Below, in pieces: positions 10,201-17,695 of a DNA stretch of 61,919 nucleotides; the stretch's first letter is position 1, and the number at the start of each line of letters is the position of its first letter. The notes beneath the pieces are model-generated. The model made no database searches, was not told the origin of the DNA, and worked only from the letters and a program-made list of their open reading frames with translations. Origin of the DNA: Komagataeibacter melaceti (GTDB lineage: Bacteria; Pseudomonadota; Alphaproteobacteria; Acetobacterales; Acetobacteraceae). The translations under genes and the position numbers were made by a program. The stretch is taken from contig NZ_QUWV01000151.1 in NCBI RefSeq assembly GCF_003403295.1, forward strand, positions 1 through 61,919. The letters run 5' to 3'.

Positions 10201-10323
10201 GAAGGGACCACGACAGGTGACCAGCCTGCGGAAACGGGCAAACCGGCAACGGGTGCAACGGGTGCAACGGGTGCAACGGGTGCAACGGGTGCAACGGGTG
10301 CCCCTGCGCCGGATTCGAAATAA
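7285..10323 (+). CDS. treA: secreted alpha,alpha-trehalase (GH37) with long Pro/Ala-rich arms
   Basis: The product hydrolyses trehalose to two glucoses, probably in the periplasm. I prefer the GTG at 7285: a GGAGA sits 12 bases upstream and a signal peptide starts immediately (hydrophobic VLVVGLLYAG, cleavage after ALG near residue 35). An ATG at 7162 would bury it behind 41 residues. Residues about 36-250 are Pro/Ala/Thr-rich, including five TPQ repeats. The GH37 core spans about 255-755. It carries both trehalase signatures, PGGRFSELYYWDSY (365) and QWDAPNGWAPLQW (661). The last ~255 residues are again Pro/Ala-rich, ending in five GAT repeats. At 1012 residues it is almost twice E. coli TreA. 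Confidence 0.92.
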   Translation: MRISLLCGSNLSRFIPQKAGVLVVGLLYAGTPALGQTETESVTSQARPAQSPAAIPSAPSTGTERTAATPPAPEQPGGTAAGPAAPATGQPDSVPTPEPLSGSGNMPPAPQAPIPATPPAQTPGPEVSGTAAPAPQDGTAAHENAAPAAASTPAPTPAPAPVSAAPAQAPTPAPAAPATATPPANVAPAPDNAPPATASTPAPQTPQTPQTPQTPQTPAQERGAASSGTTPIPPADALSSVAGLPAALTQDLRPPSIVLDGLFQAIGEAHIYTDAKTAADAIPDEAPADLLAEYKLARLRPDFSLKDFVAQHFTLPERKTVSYQRSPDENVRDYISGMWEVLSRPPDTQVAYSSLLALPYTYVVPGGRFSELYYWDSYFTMIGLYENQKIDLMRDMVRDMASMIDRYGHIPNGSRTYYLSRSQVPFFSLMVDLLAMHDGQVAYLTFLPELQAEYDYWMDGQDSVPPGGAYRHVVRMPDGTLMNRHWDDRDTPRDESYPQDIATAAHSDRPKEEVYRDLRAGSETGWDFSSRWLADGRTLSTIHTTELLTVELNSLIPHLQQTLAHAYDLKGDKENAARYARMAQERIDALHRFLWDERRAAFIDYDWKKGESTSILSGATVMPLFLQMATPEQAKAVAETVRKNLLKVGGLIATERTSGQQWDAPNGWAPLQWMAVKGFNQYGYDALASDIAARWMGRVIGTYEKSGVLLEKYDVVNPYISPKGGKGGGEYPMQIGFGWTNGTLLGLMNRYPQNTRVVLDRNPAADQPSPEPLPPMNAYNVQSDAETLSRYSQPAVTLTPPPVAPTPTLPQMSTVGASAPSSPNMVPPTPQVPSQSQTQAAPASGGEPQPAHDGQSGDSHGQETQGNQTQGAQTQATQPAPAPASTPAPQSPPATNPPASSPSDTAPANSPATSPAAPPPAADAAPVAPATPAPEATPAPDGASATPAPSTAPEPQATPSHDGAAASPAAAPEGTTTGDQPAETGKPATGATGATGATGATGATGAPAPDSK
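7891..7935 (+). repeat. five perfect 9-bp tandem repeats (ccgcagaca) in treA
   Basis: Five head-to-tail copies of ccgcagaca encode Pro-Gln-Thr five times in the N-terminal low-complexity arm of the trehalase. The copies are identical, so the tract is likely to vary in number by slippage. The unit is a multiple of three, so changes would stay in frame. Confidence 0.95.
10252..10296 (+). repeat. five perfect 9-bp tandem repeats (ggtgcaacg) at the end of treA
   Basis: Five identical copies of ggtgcaacg encode Gly-Ala-Thr just before the C-terminus of the trehalase. A degenerate half-copy follows. As with the TPQ tract, the unit is in frame and likely to be length-variable between strains. Confidence 0.95.
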
Positions 10324-10326
10324 GTA

Positions 10327-10350
10327 AAGGGAAGAATCACTTCTCCCCTT
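10327..10350 (+). terminator. possible terminator after treA
   Basis: Arms aagggaagaa (10327-10336) and ttctcccctt (10341-10350) pair over 10 bp with one mismatch around a 4-base loop, starting 4 bp after the trehalase stop. Only a short T run follows, so it may be a weak or rho-assisted terminator. Confidence 0.45.
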
Positions 10351-10371
10351 TCCATCAACCCGTCATGCCTT

Positions 10372-10416
10372 GGGTGCGTAACAAATAGTATCCTTATGTA
10401 CTATTTGTTCGCACCC
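10372..10416. terminator. 18-bp-stem inverted repeat between convergent treA and GT2 genes
   Basis: The arms 10372-10390 and 10399-10416 are complementary over 18 pairs with a single bulged T, around an 8-base loop. The right arm contains the last five codons and the TAG of the glycosyltransferase gene, so the left arm is an inverted duplicate of that gene's 3' end. It could act as a bidirectional terminator or a transcript-end stabiliser. There is no T tract on either side. Confidence 0.6.
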
Positions 10417-11183
10417 TGCTTTTTTCTGGCCCGCAGGTGGTAGGAAATCATCTGCACAAACTGGAAAAGTACTTTCCGGCCCATTTTGCTTTCGCCCGCC
10501 TGACGGGAACGGAAAACAAACGGCAGTTCTATGATCCGGGGCGCGGTTTTCTGGACCATCAGCATATCGAGCAGTATCTTGAACCCCGTTCCCGACAGTT
10601 CATGGACGGATCTGACAAACAGATCGCGGCGGACGGCAAAGAAACCGCTCATCGGGTCGGTGATCCGGACAGGCAGGAAATACTGCGCAATCCGTATGCC
10701 CGCATTTGACAGCAGCAGCCGCCACGCATTGGCCAGCCCGCTGTTATCACCACCTTCGACATGCCTGCTGCCAACGGCAACATCATAGCCCTGCGTGCTT
10801 ATGGCATCGGCCATCTGCTCCAGCAGGCTTTCATCATGCTGCATGTCCCCATCCATCACCGCGACAATCGGGGCGGATGAGGACAGGATGCCCTCGATCA
10901 CGGCGGAGGACAGGCCCCGCCGGTCAATGCGCACGATCCCGCGCACACGGCTGTCGGCCCGGGCCAGACGCCAGACTTCCTCAATCGTGCCATCGGGCGA
11001 ATTGTCATCGACGAAGATGAGTTCCCAGTCATACCGCGTAACCGCCGCGGCAACCGCGCGGACCAGCGGTTCGACATTCCCGCGCTCATTATAGCATGGA
11101 ATGATGATACTGAGCTGTGGCCCCGGCCGGGGCGCGCACCGGGCATGCATGTCATTATGCGCGGGCGCGGCGGCAACTTGCAT
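10401..11183 (-). CDS. family 2 glycosyltransferase, polyprenyl-phosphate mannosyltransferase-like
   Basis: This GT-A fold enzyme probably transfers a sugar from a nucleotide sugar to a polyprenyl phosphate at the membrane. Its 260 residues show LSIIIPCYNERGN (about 25-37), VDDNSPDGT (about 58-66, nucleotide-binding Asp pair) and DGDMQHDE (about 109-116, metal-binding). Further matches to the DPM1-like group are GSRHVEGG, RITDPMSGFFAVRR and GFKILLDML. There are no C-terminal membrane helices, so it would be a soluble or peripheral DPM1-type enzyme. No clear Shine-Dalgarno precedes the ATG at 11183; an internal ATG at 11150 is possible. The donor sugar cannot be read from sequence. Confidence 0.85.
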   Translation of the reverse strand: MQVAAAPAHNDMHARCAPRPGPQLSIIIPCYNERGNVEPLVRAVAAAVTRYDWELIFVDDNSPDGTIEEVWRLARADSRVRGIVRIDRRGLSSAVIEGILSSSAPIVAVMDGDMQHDESLLEQMADAISTQGYDVAVGSRHVEGGDNSGLANAWRLLLSNAGIRIAQYFLPVRITDPMSGFFAVRRDLFVRSVHELSGTGFKILLDMLMVQKTAPRIIELPFVFRSRQAGESKMGRKVLFQFVQMISYHLRARKKQGANK

Positions 11184-11332
11184 GATCAGTCAAAGTCCCG
11201 GGATGTCACGAAACGTGAGGAGGAAAATGCGGGGGTGACCCTGTGGGCCATGTGCGGCCCGTGAAGCAACCTGAAATAAAACATTTCATCCCCCATCGCA
11301 ACCTGATGGCCGGGACATGCCCTGAACAGAAA

Positions 11333-11362
11333 CAGGCCGGCCACCTTATGGTGACCGGCCTG
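11333..11362 (-). terminator. rho-independent terminator of tRNA-Pro
   Basis: Reading the minus strand past the tRNA 3' end, arms CAGGCCGGTCACC and GGTGGCCGGCCTG form a 13-bp stem with one G-U pair and an ATAA loop. The sequence TTTCTGTT follows. It lies 6 bp after the tRNA CCA. Confidence 0.85.
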
Positions 11363-11368
11363 CAAAAC

Positions 11369-11445
11369 TGGTCGGAGTGAGAGGATTCGAACCTCCGGCC
11401 CCTGCGTCCCGAACACAGTGCTCTACCAGGCTGAGCTACACTCCG
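11369..11445 (-). tRNA. tRNA-Pro(CGG)
   Basis: The 77-nt minus-strand cloverleaf begins CGGAGTG and ends CACTCCG-A-CCA with an encoded CCA. The anticodon stem CTGTG/CGCAG closes the loop TTCGGGA, giving anticodon CGG (reads CCG). The T arm GGTTCGAATCC and D-arm AGCTCAG are canonical. It lies 56 bp downstream of the LOG-family gene and is followed by a terminator. Confidence 0.97.
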
Positions 11446-11501
11446 TTGCAGGCGGCTATACAAGCCCATGCCTTTTTACGCAAGGGGATAGATGAAAAGA
11501 T

Positions 11502-12086
11502 TTACAGCGTCGCGACCCTGTCCCGCGCGCCGGGCTGCACCGGCAGGGCCGCAAGCGCGGCCATCAGGGCCGGGACATCGGGCACCACCGTAAACAGGTC
11601 ACGCACCGTGGCGGCAGCAAAACCATCGGTAATGCAGGACTCGATCATGGCCAGGAGTGCATCCGCCCAGCCTGCGATGTTGACGATGTAGATCGGCTTG
11701 TCATGCTGGCGCAGCTGCCGCCAGGTCATGATCTCGATGGTCTCGTCAAACGTGCCCAGCCCGCCCGGCATGACCACGAATGCGTCGGATGCGGCAAACA
11801 TCAGCGCCTTGCGCTCATGCATGGTCTCGGTCACGGTCAGGTCCGTCACCCCTTCATGCATGATCTCACGACTATGCAGGAAGGAAGGGATGACCCCCGT
11901 GACCGCGCCGCCTGCGGCCAGCGTGGCGTCCGCCACGGCCCCCATCAGCCCGACATGGCCCCCGCCATAGACCAGTCGCAGCCCGGCCTGCCCCAGCGCC
12001 GTACCCAGCGCGCGTGCCTGCGCTGCGTATTCCGGTCGCGCCCCGAAACGCGAACCACAAAAAACGGCCACGGATGAAATCTGCAT
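11502..12086 (-). CDS. LOG-family (TIGR00730) nucleoside-5'-monophosphate phosphoribohydrolase
   Basis: LOG-family proteins cleave nucleoside 5'-monophosphates, including cytokinin ribotides, to free base and ribose 5-phosphate. In bacteria the physiological substrate is often unclear. The 194-residue protein has the Rossmann opening AVFCGSRFG, VYGGGHVGLMG (40-49) and the signature PGGLGTFDE (107-115), which carries the catalytic Glu and the conserved PGGxGTxxE. It lies 49 bp after the MFS gene on the same strand. It could be named a cytokinin-activating protein, but that activity here is an inference. Confidence 0.92.
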   Translation of the reverse strand: MQISSVAVFCGSRFGARPEYAAQARALGTALGQAGLRLVYGGGHVGLMGAVADATLAAGGAVTGVIPSFLHSREIMHEGVTDLTVTETMHERKALMFAASDAFVVMPGGLGTFDETIEIMTWRQLRQHDKPIYIVNIAGWADALLAMIESCITDGFAAATVRDLFTVVPDVPALMAALAALPVQPGARDRVATL

Positions 12087-12135
12087 CTATCCAGCTCAGC
12101 TCCCACAAAATGTCAGTCCGCGCGCCCGTGCAGGC

Positions 12136-13329
12136 TCAGCGCGGCAGGAATTTCAGTACAATGGTCGCACCCACACCGGCCAGCGTAAACAGGGCCGAGA
12201 CAAGAAACAGCGCGCTATATCCCATTGTCTGGATCACCAGCCCCAGCAACGGCCCGGACAGCCCCACCGCGATATCAAGGAAAACGGAAAAGGCCCCCAG
12301 CGCGGCCCCCCGGTTTTCCGGCCCCACGCGCGTCACCGCCAGCACGCCCATGGCGGGAAAGACCAGCGAGAACCCCGCCCCGGTCAGTGCCGCCCCGATG
12401 GCCGCGCCCGCCACGGTATGGCACTGCCACAGCACCACCAGCCCCAGCGTCTCCACCAGCAGCGACACGAGTGCGACGGACTGGCCGCCCCGGCGGTCGA
12501 TCTGGCGAGCGAACAGGAACCGCACCAGACAGAACATGATCCCGAACCCGGTCAGGGCCACGGCCGCGCCGTCCCAGTGGTTATTGGCGTAGAACAGCGC
12601 AAGACAGGCGGAAATCGTGCCGAACCCGACCGAACCACAGGCCAGCACAAGTCCATGGGGCAGCACCCGCATAAACACGGCGCGGAAGGACATGGGCGGC
12701 CCGCTGCTGGGCACAGGCGGCACAGGCTCGTACTGCCGCGCCAGCACGAACCCGAACAGGGCCAGCGCGGCCGAAAGCACGCCCACCATGGTCAACCCGC
12801 CATAGGGCAACGGCAGGCCGGACAGGAGCTGCCCGACCGGCGCGCCCAGCGCGATCCCGCCATAGGATGTAATCCCGTTCCACGAGATGACCTGCGCCGT
12901 CCGTGCCGCGCCCACGCGCCCGATATTCCATATGATGGCGCCCGTCGCAGTCCAGCTTTCACCAATGCCCAGCAGGATACGGCTCAGGATCAGCAGCATG
13001 ATGGACAGCATGGTGAAATGCAGCAGCACGCCCGCCAGCAGCAGCATCACGCCGGACAGGGTGCATATGACCAGTCCCTTGACCACGGTGGGCTTGGCCC
13101 CCATGCGATCCGTCTGGCGCCCTGCGCTAGCGCGTGAGGCGAAGGTGGCGAGGTACTGGATGGAAACGGCAAACCCCGCCAGTACCGTATTGTAGCCAAG
13201 CACCTCATGCACAAAAACCGGAATGACCGCCATCGGCAGGCCGATATCTATGTAACACAGGAGATTGAACAGTACGACGGACAGTATCCGCCGTGTATGA
13301 GACACCGATGAGGCCTGCGAGCCGGACAT
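12136..13329 (-). CDS. MFS transporter (YfcJ/YhhS-like)
   Basis: This 12-helix major facilitator protein has 397 residues from the ATG at 13329, which has TGGAG 12 bases upstream; a GTG at 13347 would add six residues. The A-motif region SRASAGRQTDRMGAKPTVVKG after helix 2 and the matching loop RFLFARQIDRRGGQ after helix 8 are visible. The IPVFVHEVLGYN segment resembles the YfcJ/YhhS (UPF0226) branch. The substrate is unknown; members have been connected with efflux or glyphosate and arabinose export. It is followed by the LOG gene on the same strand. The upstream region is divergent to the NUDIX gene. Confidence 0.85.
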   Translation of the reverse strand: MSGSQASSVSHTRRILSVVLFNLLCYIDIGLPMAVIPVFVHEVLGYNTVLAGFAVSIQYLATFASRASAGRQTDRMGAKPTVVKGLVICTLSGVMLLLAGVLLHFTMLSIMLLILSRILLGIGESWTATGAIIWNIGRVGAARTAQVISWNGITSYGGIALGAPVGQLLSGLPLPYGGLTMVGVLSAALALFGFVLARQYEPVPPVPSSGPPMSFRAVFMRVLPHGLVLACGSVGFGTISACLALFYANNHWDGAAVALTGFGIMFCLVRFLFARQIDRRGGQSVALVSLLVETLGLVVLWQCHTVAGAAIGAALTGAGFSLVFPAMGVLAVTRVGPENRGAALGAFSVFLDIAVGLSGPLLGLVIQTMGYSALFLVSALFTLAGVGATIVLKFLPR

Positions 13330-13531
13330 GATACGCGTAAACTCCACGATAGGATCGGTCGGCGCGGATAACAGCGGCCCGGACCGGCGGACAGAATGGC
13401 TTCGGAATGAAATAACAGTACGGATTACTCAAAGAACTGCAAAATCCTGACGCCAGCATCAACTCCCGCACCCTGCCCCTGTTGCATGGCATCAGGGCAT
13501 GTTCGGTATGATTACAGAGGATGGACACCCC

Positions 13532-14113
13532 ATGACGCAATCCCCCACGCCGGATGCAGGCGGATATGTGACCGTTTCCACCCGTACCGCCTATGAAAAC
13601 CCATGGACCCGCGTGAGGGAGGACATCATCATCCGCCCCAATGGCAGGCAGGGCCTGTACGGCGTGGTGGAACGTGGGGATTTTGTCGTGATCCTGCCGC
13701 TATGGGATGACGCTGGCGGGAAGGAACGGCGCGTGACCCTTATCCGCCAGTATCGCTACCCCGTGGGCAGGCGGATGTGGGAGCTGCCCATGGGCATGTG
13801 GGAACACCGCCCCGACGCGGCCCCCGAGGAGGTGGCGCGTGGCGAACTGCGTGAAGAAACCGGGCTTGTGGCCAGTAACATGCGCGATGCCGGGCTGCTG
13901 TATCAGGGGCCGGGCTTTACCACGCAGAAGGGGCGGGTCTTCCTAGCCACCGGGCTGAAACAGGGCCCGCACCAGCGTGAGGAAACGGAAGAGGACATCA
14001 CGTGCCATACCGTGACACTGGCGGAAATGGAGGCGATGATCGTTGATGGCCGCATCACCTGCATGGTCACGATCGCGACATTCGGGCTGATCCGGGCGCG
14101 GGGATGGATCTGA
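13532..14113 (+). CDS. NUDIX hydrolase, ADP-ribose pyrophosphatase-like
   Basis: NUDIX enzymes cleave nucleoside diphosphate derivatives; the nearest pattern here is the ADP-sugar pyrophosphatase group. The ATG at 13532 is chosen for the GAGG 11 bases upstream, giving 193 residues. The core includes VTLIRQYRYPVGRRMWELPMG, then a Nudix-box-like MWEHRPDAAPEEVARGELREETG. Glu105, Glu108 and Glu109 of the metal site are present. However, the conserved Arg of REUxEExGU is Gly104, and the Gly-to-Glu spacing is two residues longer than canonical. The substrate is uncertain. The gene converges on the MetF-like gene with a shared hairpin between. Confidence 0.85.
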   Translation: MTQSPTPDAGGYVTVSTRTAYENPWTRVREDIIIRPNGRQGLYGVVERGDFVVILPLWDDAGGKERRVTLIRQYRYPVGRRMWELPMGMWEHRPDAAPEEVARGELREETGLVASNMRDAGLLYQGPGFTTQKGRVFLATGLKQGPHQREETEEDITCHTVTLAEMEAMIVDGRITCMVTIATFGLIRARGWI

Positions 14114-14127
14114 CCATTCCCGCGCCC
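14094..14127. terminator. bidirectional hairpin between NUDIX and MetF-like genes
   Basis: Arms gggcgcggg (14094-14102) and cccgcgccc (14119-14127) pair perfectly over 9 bp across the NUDIX stop codon. It sits exactly between two convergent genes, so it may stop transcription from either side. There is no long T tract. Confidence 0.5.
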
Positions 14128-14134
14128 CGGTCCC

Positions 14135-14872
14135 CTACCCCCTGCGCAGCGGCGTGAGGTAGCGCGCCAGATTTACGCGCAGCGGCATGAGGTAAGTGTT
14201 GCCTCCCGCCTGCGCCACCGCGTCCATCATCTGCCGGGCGAAGGCGATGTTCGCCTCCAGCGTCGGTTCGAAATCGGGGGGAAAAATGACGTGGTTTGTC
14301 GTTTCCCAATAGGAACGTGACTTGGGGCCGACCACGGGGGAGATGCCCCAGAACACGTTTTCCCCATGCAGCCAGTTCATGCACATATCCAGCATGCGCA
14401 TGTCAAAGACAGGCTGGGTGAACAGGCCGGCCGCACCCGCGTCCTTCTTGCGCGCGATGGCTTCCATCTCCAGGTACGGCGCGCGGCGATAGGGGTCGAA
14501 CGCGGCATATACCGTCAGATGCGGTGCCTCACGCCGGTAGCGGGTAATGATGCTCTCGGTCGTGTTGGGATAGGTCCGGTGCTTCAGGTCCGATGGCGGG
14601 TCCCCCTGCACCACCAGCACCTCGCGCAGGCCCTCGTCCTCCGCCCCCGGCAGAGGCGCATCGGGGGGGATGTCGATTGCGCGTATATGCGGCACCACGC
14701 GGGGGAAGATGGGGCGGATCAGGGCCGCCGCCTCCCAGCTCCGCAGGGGGAAACGCAGCAGATCGGGAATATTGATCATCTGCGCATCGGGAAATACCTC
14801 ACTGACCTCACGTGCGTCGTGCATCAGCGTTTCACGGTCACGCGGGATCAGTTCTACAGAAGTCAGGGTCAT
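14135..14872 (-). CDS. methylenetetrahydrofolate reductase-like protein
   Basis: This is a short (245-residue) divergent member of the MTHFR/MetF TIM-barrel family. The segment EVLVVQGDPPSD (about 85-96) matches the conserved RGDPP strand. PHLTVYAAFDPYRR, KKDAGAAGLFTQPVFDM and WGISPVVGPKSRSYW match the following strands and the flavin/substrate loops. True MetF proteins are about 290 residues with an N-terminal FEFFPP strand; here the N-terminus reads SVELIPRDRE. The next gene upstream on the same strand is folD, whose product is a precursor of the MetF substrate. A folate one-carbon role is therefore supported, but full reductase activity is not certain. Confidence 0.75.
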   Translation of the reverse strand: MTLTSVELIPRDRETLMHDAREVSEVFPDAQMINIPDLLRFPLRSWEAAALIRPIFPRVVPHIRAIDIPPDAPLPGAEDEGLREVLVVQGDPPSDLKHRTYPNTTESIITRYRREAPHLTVYAAFDPYRRAPYLEMEAIARKKDAGAAGLFTQPVFDMRMLDMCMNWLHGENVFWGISPVVGPKSRSYWETTNHVIFPPDFEPTLEANIAFARQMMDAVAQAGGNTYLMPLRVNLARYLTPLRRG

Positions 14873-14902
14873 TCTTCTTTCCTGTGCACGCAGGCAGCGC
14901 GT

Positions 14903-15817
14903 TCAGCGCACCCGTGCTTCCACAATCATGCGTGCGGCATCAAGGGTGTTACGGAGCAGGCAGGCGATCGTCATGGGGCCGACGCCACCGGGTACGGGGG
15001 TGATCATGCCCGCACGCTGCACGGCTTCGTCAAATTTCACGTCCCCGACCAGCCGCGTCTTGCCCGAAGGCAGCGTGATACGGGAAATGCCGACATCAAT
15101 GACCGTGGCACCCGGCTTGATCCAGTCGCCCCGCACCAGTTCACGCACGCCGGTCGCCACCACCACGATATCCGCCTGCCGCGCAAGGGCCGCCGTATCG
15201 CGCGTGTCAATATGCGCCACGGTTACGGTGCAGCCCTCCTGCAGCAGCAGTTCCGCCATGGGGCGGCCGACAAGGTTGGACGCGCCGATAACCAGCGCGT
15301 CCTTGCCGCGCATGTCACCCACGTAATGGCGCAGCAGCAGCAGACAGCCCAGCGGGGTGCAGGGCACAAGGCCCGGCAGGCCCAGCGCCAGCCGCCCGGC
15401 ATTGACCACGCCCAGCCCGTCCACGTCCTTTTCCGGGGCGATGGCGTTGGTGACCGCGACCGGGTCCAGCCCGGCGGGCAGCGGAAGCTGGACAAGGATG
15501 CCATGGATTTCGGGGTCCACGTTCAGGCGCGCGATCAGCCCCAGCAGTTCATCCTGCGATGTGGTGGCGGGCAGCATGTGCATGAACGAGCGCATGCCCG
15601 CGCGGTGGGTCTGGAGCGCCTTGTTGCGCACATAGACCTCGCTGGCCGGGTCATTGCCCACCAGCACCACGGCAAGGCCGGGGGTGATGTGATGGCGGTC
15701 GTAGAAAGACTGCACATCGGCGGCGATGTCCTGTGTCAGGCGGGAGGCGAATCCCTTGCCGTCAATCAGGCGCGCGCGGGATGGTTCCTGCGTGTCGGGC
15801 ATTGCTGGGCCGGTCAT
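14903..15817 (-). CDS. folD: methylenetetrahydrofolate dehydrogenase/cyclohydrolase
   Basis: FolD interconverts 5,10-methylene-, methenyl- and 10-formyl-tetrahydrofolate. From the ATG at 15817 the protein has 304 residues. GGAGG lies 4 bases upstream; an adjacent ATG at 15820 is almost on top of it. The open frame upstream to 15991 has no family sequence. Signatures include [14 protein letters not shown] (catalytic Lys), [35 protein letters not shown] and [14 protein letters not shown] (NADP binding). The ending [16 protein letters not shown] is typical. The MetF-like gene follows after 30 bp in the same direction. Confidence 0.96.
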   Translation of the reverse strand: MTGPAMPDTQEPSRARLIDGKGFASRLTQDIAADVQSFYDRHHITPGLAVVLVGNDPASEVYVRNKALQTHRAGMRSFMHMLPATTSQDELLGLIARLNVDPEIHGILVQLPLPAGLDPVAVTNAIAPEKDVDGLGVVNAGRLALGLPGLVPCTPLGCLLLLRHYVGDMRGKDALVIGASNLVGRPMAELLLQEGCTVTVAHIDTRDTAALARQADIVVVATGVRELVRGDWIKPGATVIDVGISRITLPSGKTRLVGDVKFDEAVQRAGMITPVPGGVGPMTIACLLRNTLDAARMIVEARVR

Positions 15818-15940
15818 CATCCCTCCGGAAACAAACGTGACGATGCGAGCAGATAAGGCAAGAAACAGCCCCGCCACAATCATCGCAGCCCGTTTTTTTG
15901 GGCGAAACGGCAAAAAATCCGTCCCATACGCCAGGGAATA

Positions 15941-15973
15941 CAAAAAAGGGCCGGCGCAGCGATGCACCGGCCC
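15941..15973 (-). terminator. rho-independent terminator after htrA
   Basis: On the minus strand GGGCCGG pairs with CCGGCCC around a 12-base loop and is followed by a run of six T residues. It lies about 30 bp past the protease stop and upstream of folD. The two genes are therefore separate transcripts. Confidence 0.85.
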
Positions 15974-16003
15974 CGAAAGCCGTGGGTTCATGCCCGCCGG
16001 GTT

Positions 16004-17560
16004 TTACTGGTCGTCGTCATCGCCCGGGGCGGCGTCGCCATCATCCGTATTGGGGCTGACCGCCACGAAAACGCTCTGCCCGTTGCGCACCACCCGCAGC
16101 AGCACGGAATGGTTGGCCTGCAGGGCCTGCCGGATGGCGGAAACCGTGGCGCGCGGGTTCTCGACCGGCACCTCGCCCACCGCCTGAATGACATCGCCCG
16201 CGTGAATGCCCGCCTGCTCGGCCGGGGAGCCGGGCTGCACGTCACTCACGACCACGCCACGCACGCCATCTTCCAGCCCGAGCTGCTGGCGCAGGTCGGG
16301 CGTAAGGGGCGCAAGGGTCACGCCCAGACGGGGGCCCTTGTCCGCATCATGCGGGGCATCGCCCACCGTGCTGTCAGCCGTGCCGCCCTTGCCCAGGCTG
16401 GCAATGGTGATGCTGGCCGTCTGGGGCTTGTTGTTGCGCAGGTAGGATACGGTTGTCTTGGTGCCCGGCACGATGGACGCGACCTTGACCGCCAGCGTGT
16501 GCGGATTGTCGATGGACTGGCCGTTGAGCGCCGTCACCACGTCACCCGCCTTCAGCCCGGCCTTTTCCGCCGGGCTGCCTGCGCTGACGCTGGCCACCAG
16601 CGCCCCGGTAGCCGGTGCGCCGGAGGCGGACGGCTTCATACCCAGCGCACTGGCCATGGACGGGGTGATCGCCTGCGCCGTAACCCCAAGGTAGCCGCGC
16701 GTGACGTGGCCGGTCTTTTCAAGCTGGTCGACAACGTTCTTCACGGTATCGGACGGAATGGCGAAGCCGATCCCGATCGACCCGCCCGATGGTGACAGGA
16801 TGGCGGTGTTCACCCCCACGACCTTGCCGTCCTGCGTAAACAGCGGGCCACCGGAATTGCCCCGGTTGATGGGCGCATCGACCTGAATGAAGGAATCATA
16901 GGGCCCATCACCAATATCGCGCCCACGGGCGGAGACGATACCGGCCGTTACCGTGCCGCCAAGGCCATACGGGTTGCCAACGGCCACGACCCACTCACCC
17001 GGTTCGACCCGGTCGGAATCACCCAGTTCGATAAAGCGCAGCTTGCCCGAAGGGGTGACCTTGAGCAGGGCGATGTCGGTCTTGGAGTCGCGCCCGACAA
17101 TCCGCGCGGGCAGCGCCGTGCCGTCATCGAGGGTGACGGTCACCTTGCTTGCGCCCTTGACCACATGGTTGTTGGTCACGACGTAGCCATCAGCCGAGAT
17201 GATGAAGCCCGAACCACGTGCCTCCACCGTCTGGTGGCCCTGCTGCGGCATCATCTGGAACGGAAAGGGGAACGGGAAGCCGCCGGGCATGCCGCCGCCG
17301 CCACCTTCCTCGCTCATGTCAGGGTCCTTGATGCGCGCCGTGATGGAGACAACCGCCGGTTTGACCTGCTTTACGAGATTGACGAAATTCGGCAGCTGCT
17401 GGATCTGCGTATCAGGGCGGATGACCCCGCTGTCATCGGCCCGGGCGGGCATGGCGGCGGACAGGCAGCCCCCCGCGACCGTGCCGGCCACCAGGGAAGC
17501 CAGCAGATGGCTACGAAACCGGCGCAAGGAAATGGTGTTCGACCGTAATACGTCTGACAT
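16004..17560 (-). CDS. degP: periplasmic HtrA/DegP-type serine protease
   Basis: This is an envelope quality-control protease and chaperone of the Do family. The ATG at 17560 has CAGGGG 5 bases upstream, giving 518 residues; an ATG at 17575 with AGGA is an equal alternative. A signal peptide ends at PARA near residue 41. The catalytic triad is clear: TNNHVV (His132), DSKTDIALL (Asp162), RGNSGGPLF (Ser236). Two PDZ domains follow, with GYLGVTAQ-type and GVVVSDVQPGSPAEQ segments. A Gly/Phe/Pro/Met-rich loop (about 86-108) lies before the protease domain, as in many alphaproteobacterial DegP proteins. A strong terminator follows. The symbol could equally be mucD or degQ. Confidence 0.94.
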   Translation of the reverse strand: MSDVLRSNTISLRRFRSHLLASLVAGTVAGGCLSAAMPARADDSGVIRPDTQIQQLPNFVNLVKQVKPAVVSITARIKDPDMSEEGGGGGMPGGFPFPFPFQMMPQQGHQTVEARGSGFIISADGYVVTNNHVVKGASKVTVTLDDGTALPARIVGRDSKTDIALLKVTPSGKLRFIELGDSDRVEPGEWVVAVGNPYGLGGTVTAGIVSARGRDIGDGPYDSFIQVDAPINRGNSGGPLFTQDGKVVGVNTAILSPSGGSIGIGFAIPSDTVKNVVDQLEKTGHVTRGYLGVTAQAITPSMASALGMKPSASGAPATGALVASVSAGSPAEKAGLKAGDVVTALNGQSIDNPHTLAVKVASIVPGTKTTVSYLRNNKPQTASITIASLGKGGTADSTVGDAPHDADKGPRLGVTLAPLTPDLRQQLGLEDGVRGVVVSDVQPGSPAEQAGIHAGDVIQAVGEVPVENPRATVSAIRQALQANHSVLLRVVRNGQSVFVAVSPNTDDGDAAPGDDDDQ

Positions 17561-17695
17561 GATACCCCTGAACATGATGGTCCTGCTGCAATCTCGGAAC
17601 AACGGGCGGGACTGGCCGCCAACGCTTACAGTCCCATTGCCAGCATTGTGCCGCAAGTAGGCCAGCCCGTCCCATACCGTTGCATGACAAATAGG

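Noticed and set aside
10252-10296. Regular 9-bp repeats considered as a CRISPR-like array
   Set aside because: There are no spacers; the repeats are contiguous and encode Gly-Ala-Thr in frame with trehalase.
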